From Vreelandella nigrificans (lineage in GTDB: Bacteria > Pseudomonadota > Gammaproteobacteria > Pseudomonadales > Halomonadaceae), in NCBI RefSeq assembly GCF_002374315.1, contig NZ_NWUX01000015.1, positions 49,557 to 113,556 on the forward strand: 64,000 bases of DNA, written 5' to 3'. Position numbers and translations under genes: made by a program. The notes under the pieces were generated by a model. It had not been told where the DNA came from. It did not search any database and was given only the letters and a program-made list of their open reading frames with translations. Shown here piece by piece: positions 9,580 to 18,560 of this stretch (positions are counted from its first letter, which is position 1; each line of letters opens with the position of its first letter).

Positions 9580-9586
9580 CATTACG

Positions 9587-10315
9587 TTAGAGTACGGCAG
9601 AGATAAACTGCTTCAGCTCCGGGGTTTGGGGATTGCTGAACAGCTCGCTAGGGGCGCCCTCTTCATGGATGCGCCCCTGGTGCATAAACACCACGCGGTC
9701 GGCAACGTCGCGGGCAAAGCCCATCTCGTGGGTAACCAGGATCAATGTCATGCCTTCAGCCGCCAGTGCTTCAAGCACGCGTAACACTTCCCCCACCAGT
9801 TCAGGGTCAAGTGCAGAGGTTACCTCATCGCAGAGCAACACTTTGGGGCGCATCGCCAATGCCCGGGCAATCGCTACCCGCTGCTGCTGACCACCAGAAA
9901 GCTGCGCCGGATAAGAATCATACTTATCCGAGAGGCCAACTTTCTCAAGCACCTCACGGGCAATTTTCTCAACCTCAGTTTTCCCTTCACCACGCACCAC
10001 TAACGGCGCCAAGCAGACGTTTTCCCCCACGGTTTTATGAGGGAACAAATTAAAGCTTTGGAATACCATGCCCACGTTTTCACTCAGCTCTTTGGGCGAC
10101 ATCGACGCCGCATCCAGCTGTTTATCAGCGATGGTGATTTTCCCACTGTCGTGCTTTTCTAACTGATTCAGGCAGCGCAGCAAGGTGCTTTTACCCGAGC
10201 CACTGCGGCCAATAATCGCCACCACTTCGCCTTGCGCAACCGAAAGGTTAATGCCTTTAAGCACTTCCAGATCGCCAAAGGCTTTATGAACGTTATCAAC
10301 GTAAACCAGCGTCAT
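9587..10315 (-). CDS. Polar amino-acid ABC transporter ATP-binding protein
   Basis: ATPase of about 242 residues from the GlnQ/HisP group. Walker A GRSGSGKST, the Q-loop MVFQSFNLFPHKT, signature LSGGQQQRVAIARAL, Walker B VLLCDEVTSALDPE and the switch VTHEMGFARDVADRV are all present, and the length is standard. ATG at 10315 is preceded by GGAG and lies inside the end of the upstream permease gene (20-base overlap), so translation is coupled. It completes a binding protein-permease-permease-ATPase operon read leftward. Confidence 0.92.
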   Translation of the reverse strand: MTLVYVDNVHKAFGDLEVLKGINLSVAQGEVVAIIGRSGSGKSTLLRCLNQLEKHDSGKITIADKQLDAASMSPKELSENVGMVFQSFNLFPHKTVGENVCLAPLVVRGEGKTEVEKIAREVLEKVGLSDKYDSYPAQLSGGQQQRVAIARALAMRPKVLLCDEVTSALDPELVGEVLRVLEALAAEGMTLILVTHEMGFARDVADRVVFMHQGRIHEEGAPSELFSNPQTPELKQFISAVL

Positions 10316-10952
10316 AGAGCTTTTTCTCCAGATAGCGCGCGTAGCAGGAAAGTGGGTAGCACAGCGCAAAGTAAAGAAGTGCCACAAGGGCAAAGATAGT
10401 GAAGGGTTCAAAGGTCGCGTTATTGAGCATGGTGCCTGCTTTAGTAAGCTCTACAAAGCCAATGATGGAGGCCAGCGCCGTCCCTTTAATGACCTGTACT
10501 GAGAAGCCCACCGTAGGCGGAATAGAGAGCCGCAACGCCTGGGGCAGAATCACATGACGCATGGATTGGAAGTAGTTCATACCCAGCACCCGTGCCGCAT
10601 GCCACTGCCCTTTAGCCACCGCTTCCAAGCAGCCACGCCAGATGTCACACAGAAACGCACTGGTAAACAGCGTTAGCGCAATGGAGGCCGCCCACCAGGC
10701 AGAGATCGGGTGCCCCAGAGCAGCGGCACCAAAGAAGATCAAAAACAGCTGCATCAGTAGCGGAGTGCCCTGAAAAAGATCAACATAAAGTGCTGTTAAA
10801 CGCTGCAGCCAGCGGCTGCTGGAGAGGCGCATAAAGGTCAATACCAGCCCCACCGTAGCACCGCCCACAAAGGCAATCAGCGACAGCACAATGGTCCAGC
10901 GGGTAGCCAGCAATAGGTTGCGTAAAATATCCCAGAAGGTGAACTCAATCAT
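10296..10952 (-). CDS. Polar amino-acid ABC transporter permease (second subunit)
   Basis: A 218-residue inner-membrane permease of the HisMQ type. The N-terminal region FWDILRNLLLATRWTIVLSLIAF, the YVDLFQGTPLLMQLFLIFFG segment and the cytoplasmic docking loop EAVAKGQWHAARVLGMNYFQ are typical. It overlaps the first permease by four bases and the ATPase gene by 20 bases. With its neighbour it would form a heterodimeric channel for an amino acid or similar compound; the specificity cannot be read from these subunits. Confidence 0.91.
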   Translation of the reverse strand: MIEFTFWDILRNLLLATRWTIVLSLIAFVGGATVGLVLTFMRLSSSRWLQRLTALYVDLFQGTPLLMQLFLIFFGAAALGHPISAWWAASIALTLFTSAFLCDIWRGCLEAVAKGQWHAARVLGMNYFQSMRHVILPQALRLSIPPTVGFSVQVIKGTALASIIGFVELTKAGTMLNNATFEPFTIFALVALLYFALCYPLSCYARYLEKKLYDAGLR

Positions 10953-11626
10953 CGTTGTTCTCCTTGCTGATAGGCGAACACGCGCTTACCCACCAGCATA
11001 AAGCTGCGGCGCATGCCAAAGGCGAGGAGCAGGTACACCAGCGTGATCAGCAGGTAAACTTCAAAGCTGCGGAAGTTACGTGACTGAATAAAGTTAGCAG
11101 CGTAGGTCAAGTCAAATACCGAAATCTGCGATACCACAGCCGAACCCAACATAACAATTATCGACTGACTGATCAGCGCGGGGTAAACCCGTGCAAAAGC
11201 AGGCACCAATACAACGTGGCGATAGCTTTGCAGTGTGGTCATGCCCAGTGCACGGCCCGCTTCTAACTGCCCTTTCGCCGTAGCGCTGATACCTGCGCGC
11301 AGGATCTCGGCACTGTAGGCGGCTAAGTTAAGCGTCATGGCGATAAATGCTGCGGTAATGGCATCAATCTTGATGCCCAATCCAGGCAATCCGAAAAAGA
11401 TAAAAAATAGCTGCACAATAAAGGGAGTGTTGCGGGTCACTTCGACGTAACCGCTCAACCCCCAGCGCACCCATGGCTGCCCGTTGACACGCAAATACGC
11501 CACTGCCACTGCTAGCGTTAACCCCGTTAAGGTCGTCACCACAGTCAACATGACCGTGGTGGTAAGGCCTTGCAGCAGCTCGCTGGCGTAGGGCAACAGG
11601 GTAAGAAAATCGAGTGTTGGCCCCAT
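10949..11626 (-). CDS. Polar amino-acid ABC transporter permease (first subunit)
   Basis: A 225-residue HisMQ-type permease. It shows GLTTTVMLTVVTTLTGLTLAV at the start, EVTRNTPFIVQLFFIFFGLP in the middle and the docking loop GISATAKGQLEAGRALGMTT. It begins eight bases after the stop of the binding-protein gene and overlaps the second permease by four bases, so the cluster is a single operon. The pairing of two distinct permeases is usual for glutamine, histidine or basic amino-acid importers. Confidence 0.91.
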   Translation of the reverse strand: MGPTLDFLTLLPYASELLQGLTTTVMLTVVTTLTGLTLAVAVAYLRVNGQPWVRWGLSGYVEVTRNTPFIVQLFFIFFGLPGLGIKIDAITAAFIAMTLNLAAYSAEILRAGISATAKGQLEAGRALGMTTLQSYRHVVLVPAFARVYPALISQSIIVMLGSAVVSQISVFDLTYAANFIQSRNFRSFEVYLLITLVYLLLAFGMRRSFMLVGKRVFAYQQGEQR

Positions 11627-11634
11627 GATGAACC

Positions 11635-12489
11635 TCAGCTACCAAAATTTTCAGGTAGATCGGCGCTGAACCAACGCTGTGACAGCTCATTTAAAGTGCC
11701 ATTCTCTAATCCCTGGGCAATCAAGCGATTCACCTCTTCCATCAATGCAGGTTCATTTTTGTTCATGCCCACATAGCAGGGTGAATCTTTGAGCTGGTAT
11801 ACCAGTGAGGGCGCCCGACTGCTATTACGCTCAGCGATCTCGGCAGCAACCACGTTCCCCGTGGCCACGTAATCAACTTGGCCGGAAAGAAATGCGGAGA
11901 TAGTCGTGGCGTTATCTTCAAAGCGCTGGATCCTGGTGGAGTCCGGTGCAATCTCGGAAAGCTCCATATCTTCCACAGCACCACGGGTTACCCCGATGGT
12001 TTTACCCGCCAGCCCTTCAGGGCTATCCACGCTTTCATCCACATCAGCGCTGAATACACCCAAGAAAAACGGTGCATAGGCATCGGAAAAATCAATCGCC
12101 GCCTCACGCTCCGGGTTTTTACCCAGGCTGGAGATCACCAAATCCGCCTGGCCAGTCTGTAAATAGGGGATACGGTTAGCACTGGTAACCGGGATCAGTT
12201 GCAGCTCAACGCCCATTTCATCAGCAAGGTATTGAGCCATATCGATATCGTAGCCACGCGGCTGAAGGTCGGTACCTACCGAACCGAAGGGCGGAAAATC
12301 CTGCGGCACGGCAATGCGAATAGTGCCCCGGGACTCTATGGCTTCTAGCGCATCCGCCTGAACATTTGGGCTGGTTGTTAACGCCCCCAGAGCAACAGCG
12401 GCACATAGGCCCGTGGCTAAAATGCTGGACTTTAGACACTTGAAGCGGCTATTGAACGAACCACTAAGGCGATGTGATAACGATTTCAT
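11635..12489 (-). CDS. Polar amino-acid ABC transporter substrate-binding protein
   Basis: Periplasmic binding protein of 284 residues from the SBP_bac_3 family. After a long N-terminal signal (hydrophobic ILATGLCAAVALGALTTSP, cleavage near VQA-DA), the mature protein begins ESRGTIRIAVPQDFPPFG. Family motifs GYDIDMAQYLADEMGVELQLIPVTSANRIPYL and GQADLVISSLGKNPERE follow. ATG at 12489 is supported by GGAG six bases upstream. It is the first gene of the importer operon. Two candidate RpiR-type operators lie 98-140 bases upstream. Confidence 0.9.
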   Translation of the reverse strand: MKSLSHRLSGSFNSRFKCLKSSILATGLCAAVALGALTTSPNVQADALEAIESRGTIRIAVPQDFPPFGSVGTDLQPRGYDIDMAQYLADEMGVELQLIPVTSANRIPYLQTGQADLVISSLGKNPEREAAIDFSDAYAPFFLGVFSADVDESVDSPEGLAGKTIGVTRGAVEDMELSEIAPDSTRIQRFEDNATTISAFLSGQVDYVATGNVVAAEIAERNSSRAPSLVYQLKDSPCYVGMNKNEPALMEEVNRLIAQGLENGTLNELSQRWFSADLPENFGS

Positions 12490-12586
12490 AAGACTCTCCT
12501 GGCAGGGGGAATGCTCTCGGGACAGTTTGTTAAGGTCATGCTCTGCGACAGGCAGTGACAGCAGTAGCAATGGACGCACAGCGAAC

Positions 12587-12600
12587 GAAAGTTTTGTTGC
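12587..12600. promoter_or_regulatory. Candidate RpiR-type operator, weaker copy
   Basis: GAAAGTTTTGTTGC is an imperfect copy of the perfect site 29 bases away. The spacing is close to a whole number of DNA turns, which suits cooperative binding. The adjacent RpiR/SIS regulator is the likely binder, by position only. Confidence 0.4.
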
Positions 12601-12615
12601 ACATACACATCATAA

Positions 12616-12629
12616 GAAACTTTTGTTTC
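12616..12629. promoter_or_regulatory. Candidate RpiR-type operator
   Basis: GAAACTTTTGTTTC is an inverted repeat (GAAAC/GTTTC) around TTTT. GAAA-spacer-TTTC palindromes are typical of RpiR-family regulators. It lies between the RpiR gene and the importer operon it probably controls. Confidence 0.5.
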
Positions 12630-12840
12630 ACCTAATCACTGAAGAGCAATTGAGATACCAGAAGTAACGAACGTTTTTTATAACAAGGGATTAGCAAACA
12701 AGACGCACTAAAAAGCAGCAGTCGTCTGATAGGAAAGAGAGCGGCAAGAGAGGGGGTGTGAAAGTTATTGGTGCACTCCTGACACGCACAAAAACGCAAT
12801 GCACCAATAATGACAAGCAGTGACCACGTAATGAGACAGC

Positions 12841-13716
12841 CTAGTGAGCGTCCCAATCAACACTCATAGTCGGAGCTTCCAGCTCACTGAGTTCATGGTA
12901 AATAGCACTAATCGTACTAATTCGCTCTCGGCCTTCCGCTAGGCGCTGGTGCAACACACCATTGGCCAGCAAACAGATAAGACTATTGGCCGCTGCGTAG
13001 CTATCAAATGCAGAGAGACTCTCCAGTGGCGTTTCCATAAACCAGCTTACCTGCGACGCGAAATTTACCGCCGTGGGGTCAGCAATTAGGGCCACCTGAG
13101 CAGGCGAACGCTCAAGTGTATTGATTAGCGAGGCAAATGCCGTCGGTCGCCGCCGAAAGCCAAACAACACCACCACATCCTGCTCGCTGAGATCGACAAT
13201 CTCTTCAGCTAACGACTGGTTTGGCTGGGGCACCACGCGTACCTGAGCGCGTGCTTGTATCAGTTGCTGGCGGAAATGCAGCGCCAATGGATAGCTGTTA
13301 CGAAACCCGATTACGACCACATGGCGTGCCTTATCCAGGCACCCCACCAAGGATGAAAAATCCTGATGGGCGATGTTATGTAAACAGCGCTGCAAGTTAT
13401 CCTGCTCCCGCTGAAGGTGCCGCTGAAACGGCGCCCCTGCCTCCTCCTCCATGGCATTAGCATCAATAACTAACGGCACCCCCAGGTTACGCAGCTGGCG
13501 GGCGTGATCTTTAACCGTACGATAGCTCTCAAACCCCAGCCGCTTAAATAACCGACTGACTGTCGATTTCGAAACGCCGGTTAGGCGGGCCAAATCGGCG
13601 GCGCTATACACTGCCAAATCGTCAAAATGGTCGAGAATAAAGCTCGCTACGCGCTGCTCCTGGGCACTTAACTCGTCAAACTGGGCGGTAATTCGCTGTC
13701 CGATATGCGGCGTCAT
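12841..13716 (-). CDS. MurR/RpiR-family transcriptional regulator with SIS domain
   Basis: A 291-residue regulator. Residues ~1-80 form the RpiR helix-turn-helix domain (SAADLARLTGVSKSTVSRLFKRLGF), and residues ~110-250 form a SIS sugar-isomerase domain (HVVVIGFRNSYPLALHFRQQL). In this family the SIS domain senses a phosphosugar or another small ligand. Position upstream of, and on the same strand as, the amino-acid ABC operon suggests local control. Related regulators next to amino-acid importers are common, so the ligand need not be a sugar. Confidence 0.88.
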   Translation of the reverse strand: MTPHIGQRITAQFDELSAQEQRVASFILDHFDDLAVYSAADLARLTGVSKSTVSRLFKRLGFESYRTVKDHARQLRNLGVPLVIDANAMEEEAGAPFQRHLQREQDNLQRCLHNIAHQDFSSLVGCLDKARHVVVIGFRNSYPLALHFRQQLIQARAQVRVVPQPNQSLAEEIVDLSEQDVVVLFGFRRRPTAFASLINTLERSPAQVALIADPTAVNFASQVSWFMETPLESLSAFDSYAAANSLICLLANGVLHQRLAEGRERISTISAIYHELSELEAPTMSVDWDAH

Positions 13717-14276
13717 AGCATCCTATTCAGCTGTGTGATCAACGCGCTCGTACTGGGGGGCTAATTGGTACTCGGCTCAGTGGCAGACAATACCCGCCTA
13801 GCAATCCAAACGCAGTCGAGGGTTTCGATGTAATCCAAAAGTGTGCAGCACAAGAAAACGCTCTGGTGGACATGCTCACCGCTCTGACTATCGGTCATCC
13901 AGGGCCAAAAAGGCAAATCATCGCTCTATGACCTATTGACGTAAAGGCAGCCTTATCCATCAAGCTCTAAACCTTCTCCATCCGGTTCTAGGTGCAGGGC
14001 AGCATTGGGATTGCACACCAAATAACCCAGCAACACAATTGTATACAAAGCAACAAAAACAATGACCAAATAAAACTTAGCCACATGATAATCATTTGAT
14101 AATTAAAAATTATCTTTCTCACACCCATACTAAACCTTTGAAAACTGAACAAATGGTCAAACTATTTGATTATTATTTTTGTTATTCTTTCCTGCTTTAG
14201 CACTTGCGTAGCATCAGAAATCGACCTATTTTCGTATACAACGACATATACATTGTTTACATGCAGGCCGATTATT
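13717..14276. other. AT-rich divergent control region before the racemase gene
   Basis: About 560 bases between the RpiR gene (leftward) and the racemase gene (rightward). The right half is strongly AT-rich and palindrome-dense: TTGTATACAA at 14039-14048, a perfect 7+3+7 repeat (GATAATT-AAA-AATTATC) at 14098-14114, and the GGTCAA-type site at 14145-14160. No gene was recognised. The left half (13740-13960) has coding-like composition but shows no recognisable product. Confidence 0.5.
14145..14160. promoter_or_regulatory. Candidate TetR/RutR-like operator before the racemase gene
   Basis: CTGAACAAATGGTCAA matches TTGACC-N4-GGTCAA at 10 of 12 arm positions, the right arm perfectly. The same pattern, with perfect arms, occurs between uraH and uraD at 21476. 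RutR, a TetR-family regulator, binds a similar TTGACCA-N2-TGGTCAA. Confidence 0.4.
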
Positions 14277-15032
14277 GTGCATATACGAATTATTAATCCC
14301 AATACCACGGTGTCCATGACCGCTGCTATTTATCATGCAGCCCAGCAACGGGCCACCTTGGGCACCACGGTCAGTGCCTCACAGCCCGAAGCGGGCCCCG
14401 TCTCCATTGAAAGCCATTTCGATGAAGTTATCAGCGCAGTCGGGGTTGCCGAAGAAGTGCTAAAAGGCGAGCGCGAGGGTGGTATTGATGCTTATGTAGT
14501 GGCCTGCTTTGGTGATCCTGGCCTATTGGCTGCCCGTGAGTTAACCCGCGCACCGGTGATTGGCATTGCCGAAGCAGCCTTTCATTTAGCCACGCTTATC
14601 AGCACCCGCTTTTCAATCGTTACCACCCTAGGGCGCACCGGCATTATCGCCGAGCATTTGCTTCAGCAATACGGTTTTAGCCACCACTGCCGTCGCATTC
14701 GCGCCGCCGAAATTCCTGTCTTGGATCTTGAACATCACCCTGAAATGGCGTTTGTCCGCATTGTTGAAGAGTGCTGCCGCGCCCGGGATGAAGATGGCAT
14801 TGGTGCCATCGTTTTAGGCTGTGGTGGCATGGCTAATTTGACCCAGGAGATTAGCCGCGAGGTGGGCCTTCCAGTAGTGGAAGGCGTAAGTGCGGCACTC
14901 AAGCTGGCGGAGTCGCTAGTCAGTCTAGGGCTTTATACCAGCAAATATGGAGACCTTGCCTACCCACGGCCAAAAGCCTTTACAGGTAAGTTTTCCGGGC
15001 TATCTGATCTTGAGCTACCACTTAAGTCGTAA
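14277..15032 (+). CDS. Asp/Glu/hydantoin racemase family protein (possible allantoin racemase)
   Basis: About 251 residues. IRIINPNTT at the start, VVACFGDPGLLAAREL with the first catalytic cysteine, and VLGCGGMANL with the second are diagnostic of the HyuE/allantoin racemase (HpxA-like) group. I prefer the GTG at 14277, which places the conserved strand at the N-terminus; a longer reading frame from 14166 adds a non-family extension. Next to two NCS1 permeases and close to the urate genes, racemisation of allantoin between its enantiomers is the likely job, but hydantoin racemase remains possible. Confidence 0.83.
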   Translation: MHIRIINPNTTVSMTAAIYHAAQQRATLGTTVSASQPEAGPVSIESHFDEVISAVGVAEEVLKGEREGGIDAYVVACFGDPGLLAARELTRAPVIGIAEAAFHLATLISTRFSIVTTLGRTGIIAEHLLQQYGFSHHCRRIRAAEIPVLDLEHHPEMAFVRIVEECCRARDEDGIGAIVLGCGGMANLTQEISREVGLPVVEGVSAALKLAESLVSLGLYTSKYGDLAYPRPKAFTGKFSGLSDLELPLKS

Positions 15033-15203
15033 AAGCCACACAACCCACAAAAACAACGACTACTCAAAAAGTATTCGATAACAATAGATTAAATAGATTT
15101 TTCCAATAAGTACGTCCATTAGCACGCCACGCCGCAAGCGTTGCTTGGGTATACAAAATACTCAGGTTGCCAATAAAACCGATAATCTTGCGAGGACGAC
15201 ACC

Positions 15204-16562
15204 ATGAGCGCTACACCCTCGGCTCTTGCGTCAGAAGAACGACCCGATGCTGGGTCGAAAGCATTAGGGGCTGAAAGCCTGGCCCCACAACACACCAGAA
15301 TCATGGGGCGTAGCTCCTATTTTCTGGCTTGGTTCGGCGGCTGTGTATCCATCGGCACCTTTGCCATGGGTTCCAGCGTCGTCGGTACTTTGAACCTATT
15401 GCAAGCCACCTTGGCCATCGCCATCGGCTGCTTTGTGATCGGTATTGCACTCGCTATCAATGGGGCAGCAGGCTACAAGTACGGTATCCCGTTTATGGTG
15501 CAGGCGCGCAGCGCTTTTGGCTTTACCGGTACACGATTACCTGGCTTGGTCCGCGCGGTACCTGCGGTAGTGTGGTATGGCTTTCAAAGCTGGATTGGGG
15601 CGGGGGCACTCAATATGGTGTCGGCCACCCTATTTGGCTTCGACAACCTTATCTTCTACTTCATTACCTTCCAGTTCCTACAAATTGGCCTTTCGGTGAT
15701 GGGTTTCCAGGGCATCAAATGGTTAGAGAATATCGGCAGCGCTTTTATCCTCGCCTCATTGATGTACATGTTCTATGCCACCGTGCAGCGCTATGGCGAT
15801 GAGCTTTCGGCTAACCTGCTGACCATGGAAGGCTCCTGGGGCATGCCCTTTTGGGGCGCCACCATGCTGTTTTTAGGCATCTACAGCACCATGATGCTGA
15901 ACGTTAGCGACTACTCCCGTGAGCACAAAAAAGGCACACCCCAGAGCCTACTAACCACCATTTATGCCATGTCTATTCTGCCCTGCACGCTGTTTATGGG
16001 CTTGATTGGCTATATGGTTTCTGAGGCCACCGGCACCGCCGATCCTATTCAGGTGTTCGCCAACGCAGTGGACAATACTCCACTGTTGATGACCACCCTG
16101 CTATTCATCGCCTTTGCCCAGGTGACCACCAACGTACTCAACAACGTAGTGCCCCCCACCTATGTCTTGATGGACGTATTTAAGATCAAATTCTCGGTTG
16201 CCACAGTGATTGTTGGGCTACTGGCCTTCGCCACCTTCCCCTGGAAGCTGGTGCAGCCTGGCTCTGCTGCGGGCTTGCAGCTGTTTGTGCAGACCTACTC
16301 CGCCTTTTTAGGCCCAATCTTCGCCATTCTGGTGGTGGATTATTACGTTATTCGCCGTCGCACCTTGGACATTAATAAGCTGTACGACCCAGAAGGCCCC
16401 TACAAAGGCGTCAATGCCGCTGCGCTGATCGCTACCGTGGTAGGCATAGTGGCGGCGCTCTCTTTCTCGGCCATTTCCTGGTACGCCAGCCTTATCCCCG
16501 CAGGCATTACCTACTACTTGCTGATGAAGCACTGGGCTCCCTGCCAGCGCTTTAGCCAGTAG
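15204..16562 (+). CDS. NCS1-family nucleobase permease (cytosine permease-like)
   Basis: A 452-residue polytopic membrane protein of the NCS1 family. It shows SSYFLAWFGGCVSIGTFAMG near residue 35, YKYGIPFMVQARSAFGFTG in helix 3, and VPAVVWYGFQSWIGA. The sequence is closer to CodB-type cytosine/purine permeases than to the hydantoin type. GAGG precedes the ATG by eight bases. It lies 30 bases upstream of a second NCS1 gene, so both are probably co-transcribed. The likely substrates are purine bases or urate-pathway intermediates, inferred from context. Confidence 0.88.
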   Translation: MSATPSALASEERPDAGSKALGAESLAPQHTRIMGRSSYFLAWFGGCVSIGTFAMGSSVVGTLNLLQATLAIAIGCFVIGIALAINGAAGYKYGIPFMVQARSAFGFTGTRLPGLVRAVPAVVWYGFQSWIGAGALNMVSATLFGFDNLIFYFITFQFLQIGLSVMGFQGIKWLENIGSAFILASLMYMFYATVQRYGDELSANLLTMEGSWGMPFWGATMLFLGIYSTMMLNVSDYSREHKKGTPQSLLTTIYAMSILPCTLFMGLIGYMVSEATGTADPIQVFANAVDNTPLLMTTLLFIAFAQVTTNVLNNVVPPTYVLMDVFKIKFSVATVIVGLLAFATFPWKLVQPGSAAGLQLFVQTYSAFLGPIFAILVVDYYVIRRRTLDINKLYDPEGPYKGVNAAALIATVVGIVAALSFSAISWYASLIPAGITYYLLMKHWAPCQRFSQ

Positions 16563-16591
16563 CCTAATTAACCAACCTGCGAGCCGACACA

Positions 16592-18070
16592 ATGAAAGAG
16601 AACAACGTCGTGAGTGAGCTAGATATTCAGCACATCGACCCTACCCTGTACAACGAGGATCTTGCACCGCTGAAACCCCAGAACCGTAACTGGGGCGCCT
16701 TTGAGATTTTTAATGTCTGGTCTAACGATATTCAGAGCCTGTTTGGCTACACCCTGGCAGCCTCGCTGTTTTTAACCTACGGCCTGAACGGCTGGGCGGT
16801 CATGGCAGCGATTATTCTAGCGGGTGTGATTGTGATGTTTTTGGTTAACCTCACCGGTAAGCCCAGCGTTAAATACGGCATTCCCTTTCCGGTGATGGTG
16901 CGCGCTAGCATGGGGGTACGGGGGGCTAACCTGCCCGCGATGCTGCGCGCCATTGTGGGGATATTTTGGTACGGCGTGCAGACCTACTTTGCTTCTACCG
17001 CCGTTACTCTGCTGATTACGGCCTTTTATGGCGCAGGCGATGGCAGTACTTTCCTAGGTCTTTCTGGCGTGGCTTGGGTGTCGTTTGTGATTGTGTGGCT
17101 ATTCCAGATCGCGATTTTCTGGCAGGGCATTGAGCGCATCAAGCACTTTCTTAACTGGGCAGGCCCGCTGGTCTACGTAGTGATGCTAGTGTTGATGATC
17201 ATTGTCTGGTTCCAAGCGGGAAGCGAGCTGATCCCCGCCATTGGCACCATTTTTAGCGGCGACGGTGCAACCAGCGGCAGCTCGATTGCGGCCTTTATGG
17301 CGATTGTGGGCACCATGGTGGCGTATTTTGCGGCGGTGGTGATCAACTTTGGCGATTTTACCCGCTTTGTAAAAACCGAGCGTCAGATGAAGCTTGGCAA
17401 CCTACTAGGCTTGCCACTTAACGTGGCGTTCTTCTCCTTTATCGCGCTGATTATTACCGCAGGCACTCTGGTACTGTTTGGCGAGGCGCTGACCAACCCC
17501 GCTGATATCGTTGAGCGGGTGGATTCACTACCGCTAACGATTGTCGCCGCACTCACCTTCTTTGCCGCTACGGTGGGTATCAACCTGGTTGCCAACTTTA
17601 TTCCCCCTGCCTACGACCTTGCTAACCTGTTCCCCAGCAAGATCAGCTTTAAGATGGGTGGCCTGATTACCGCTGTCATTGCATTCTTTGTTGGCGCACT
17701 ATGGCTTTCGGTGATCAGTCAGATCGGTGTTCCCGGCTTTGTAAATGCGCTAGGGGCAATCGTCGCACCCTTCTACGGCATTATCGTGGTCGACTACTAC
17801 CTGATTAAGCGTCAGAACTTAAACATGCAAGAGTTATTCTCTTCAGCACCAAGTAGCGCCTACTACTATGTAAACGGCTGGAACACCCGCGCCCTTCTCG
17901 CCTTTGGCGGTGCAGCGCTATTCTCACTCTCCACCGTGTTAGTACCAGCGCTTACCGGCCTTGACGGCTTTGGATGGATGATTGGCGCAGCCCTGGGCGG
18001 GCTGTTCTACTACGGTTTGATGAACCAGTTTAAAACAGCACCCTCGCTTTCTGAACAGCAGACAAGTTAA
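16592..18070 (+). CDS. NCS1-family allantoin/hydantoin-type permease
   Basis: A 492-residue NCS1 transporter. NRNWGAFEIFNVWSND near residue 30, VKYGIPFPVMVRASMGVRGAN and GIFWYGVQTYFAS are the signatures shared by allantoin (PucI-like), uracil and hydantoin (Mhp1) permeases. It differs clearly from the preceding NCS1 gene, so the two are not a recent duplication. With the racemase upstream, allantoin uptake is the best guess. A strong hairpin follows at 18108. Confidence 0.88.
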   Translation: MKENNVVSELDIQHIDPTLYNEDLAPLKPQNRNWGAFEIFNVWSNDIQSLFGYTLAASLFLTYGLNGWAVMAAIILAGVIVMFLVNLTGKPSVKYGIPFPVMVRASMGVRGANLPAMLRAIVGIFWYGVQTYFASTAVTLLITAFYGAGDGSTFLGLSGVAWVSFVIVWLFQIAIFWQGIERIKHFLNWAGPLVYVVMLVLMIIVWFQAGSELIPAIGTIFSGDGATSGSSIAAFMAIVGTMVAYFAAVVINFGDFTRFVKTERQMKLGNLLGLPLNVAFFSFIALIITAGTLVLFGEALTNPADIVERVDSLPLTIVAALTFFAATVGINLVANFIPPAYDLANLFPSKISFKMGGLITAVIAFFVGALWLSVISQIGVPGFVNALGAIVAPFYGIIVVDYYLIKRQNLNMQELFSSAPSSAYYYVNGWNTRALLAFGGAALFSLSTVLVPALTGLDGFGWMIGAALGGLFYYGLMNQFKTAPSLSEQQTS

Positions 18071-18107
18071 GGTAACAAAGCCCTAACTAACTGATTAGAA
18101 AAGCATA

Positions 18108-18143
18108 CAAGCGCCATTGGTATGAAGCCGATGGCGCTTGTTT
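18108..18143 (+). terminator. Rho-independent terminator after the NCS1 pair
   Basis: CAAGCGCCATTGG pairs with CCGATGGCGCTTG (one G-T pair) over a seven-base loop, followed by TTT. It closes the racemase-permease transcription unit and marks the left edge of the accessory patch. Confidence 0.75.
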
Positions 18144-18178
18144 ATCGCCCGGGCTGACCCAGTCATGTTGCGCTCGCG

Positions 18179-18436
18179 ATGTTCACATTTCCAGGCCTAG
18201 CCGAGTACGAGCAATATCGGGAAAAGTCACTTCAAGACGCAGCCTGTATAGCCGCCTTCAAATATGCTGAAGAAACAAAGTGCACCATCAGCTATGAACG
18301 AACTTTTTTAGGCCTGTGTTCAATGCGTGACCGCTCCCCGCCCTCAATCGAGCGAGGGTTTACGCGGGCTTTTGCTAAAAATAGGTCGTCATATAGATGG
18401 TATCTTAGGTGTCATGTTCCTGGGATTAGCAGCTAG
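18179..18436 (+). pseudogene. NIPSNAP family C-terminal remnant
   Basis: The reading frame from 18179 gives FPGLAEYEQYREKSLQD, AFKYAEETKC and YERTFL, which resemble the last ~45 residues of NIPSNAP-domain proteins. The N-terminal part of the domain is missing, and after about position 18312 the frame no longer looks like the family. I read it as a decayed gene fragment and not a functional small protein. It lies just after the terminator of the NCS1 operon, in a patch unlike its surroundings. Confidence 0.6.
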
Positions 18437-18560
18437 GCTAGTGGCGAGCAAGTAATCCTTCGGCACTAAATCTAATCTTCTGGACAAATATTCCGCTGCG
18501 CTGCAAATTTGCTGCGGCTATGACACGTTTTATGTGCTTAAGGATAGAGGGATAGGCAGT

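Larger units (their letters stand above)
12490..12840. other. Control region upstream of the amino-acid importer operon
   Basis: About 350 bases between the RpiR-type regulator gene and the importer operon, both read leftward. It contains two related inverted repeats (12587-12600 and 12616-12629). No coding region or RNA gene was recognised. The length suggests that the importer has its own promoter. Confidence 0.6.

Noticed and set aside
12632..12856. Short open frame between the binding-protein and RpiR genes
   Set aside because: No ribosome-binding site, no family resemblance, and it overlaps the start of the control region; treated as non-coding.
14039..14048. TTGTATACAA palindrome as a GntR-type operator
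   Set aside because: A ten-base palindrome in AT-rich DNA is weak evidence; no second copy or matching regulator was found in this region.
14087..14114. Fur-box-like ATGATAATCATT and adjoining GATAATT-AAA-AATTATC palindrome
   Set aside because: The core matches only 12 of 19 Fur-box positions, the flanks do not fit, and the surroundings are very AT-rich with no iron genes; chance is likely.
15204..18070. The two NCS1 genes as a recent tandem duplication
   Set aside because: Their sequences belong to different NCS1 branches (cytosine-type and allantoin/hydantoin-type) and share only family-level motifs.
18499..18516. Palindrome around GCAAATTTGC upstream of the DHCW cupin as an attachment site
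   Set aside because: Short, imperfect beyond ten bases, without a matching copy elsewhere in the window and no recombinase gene.
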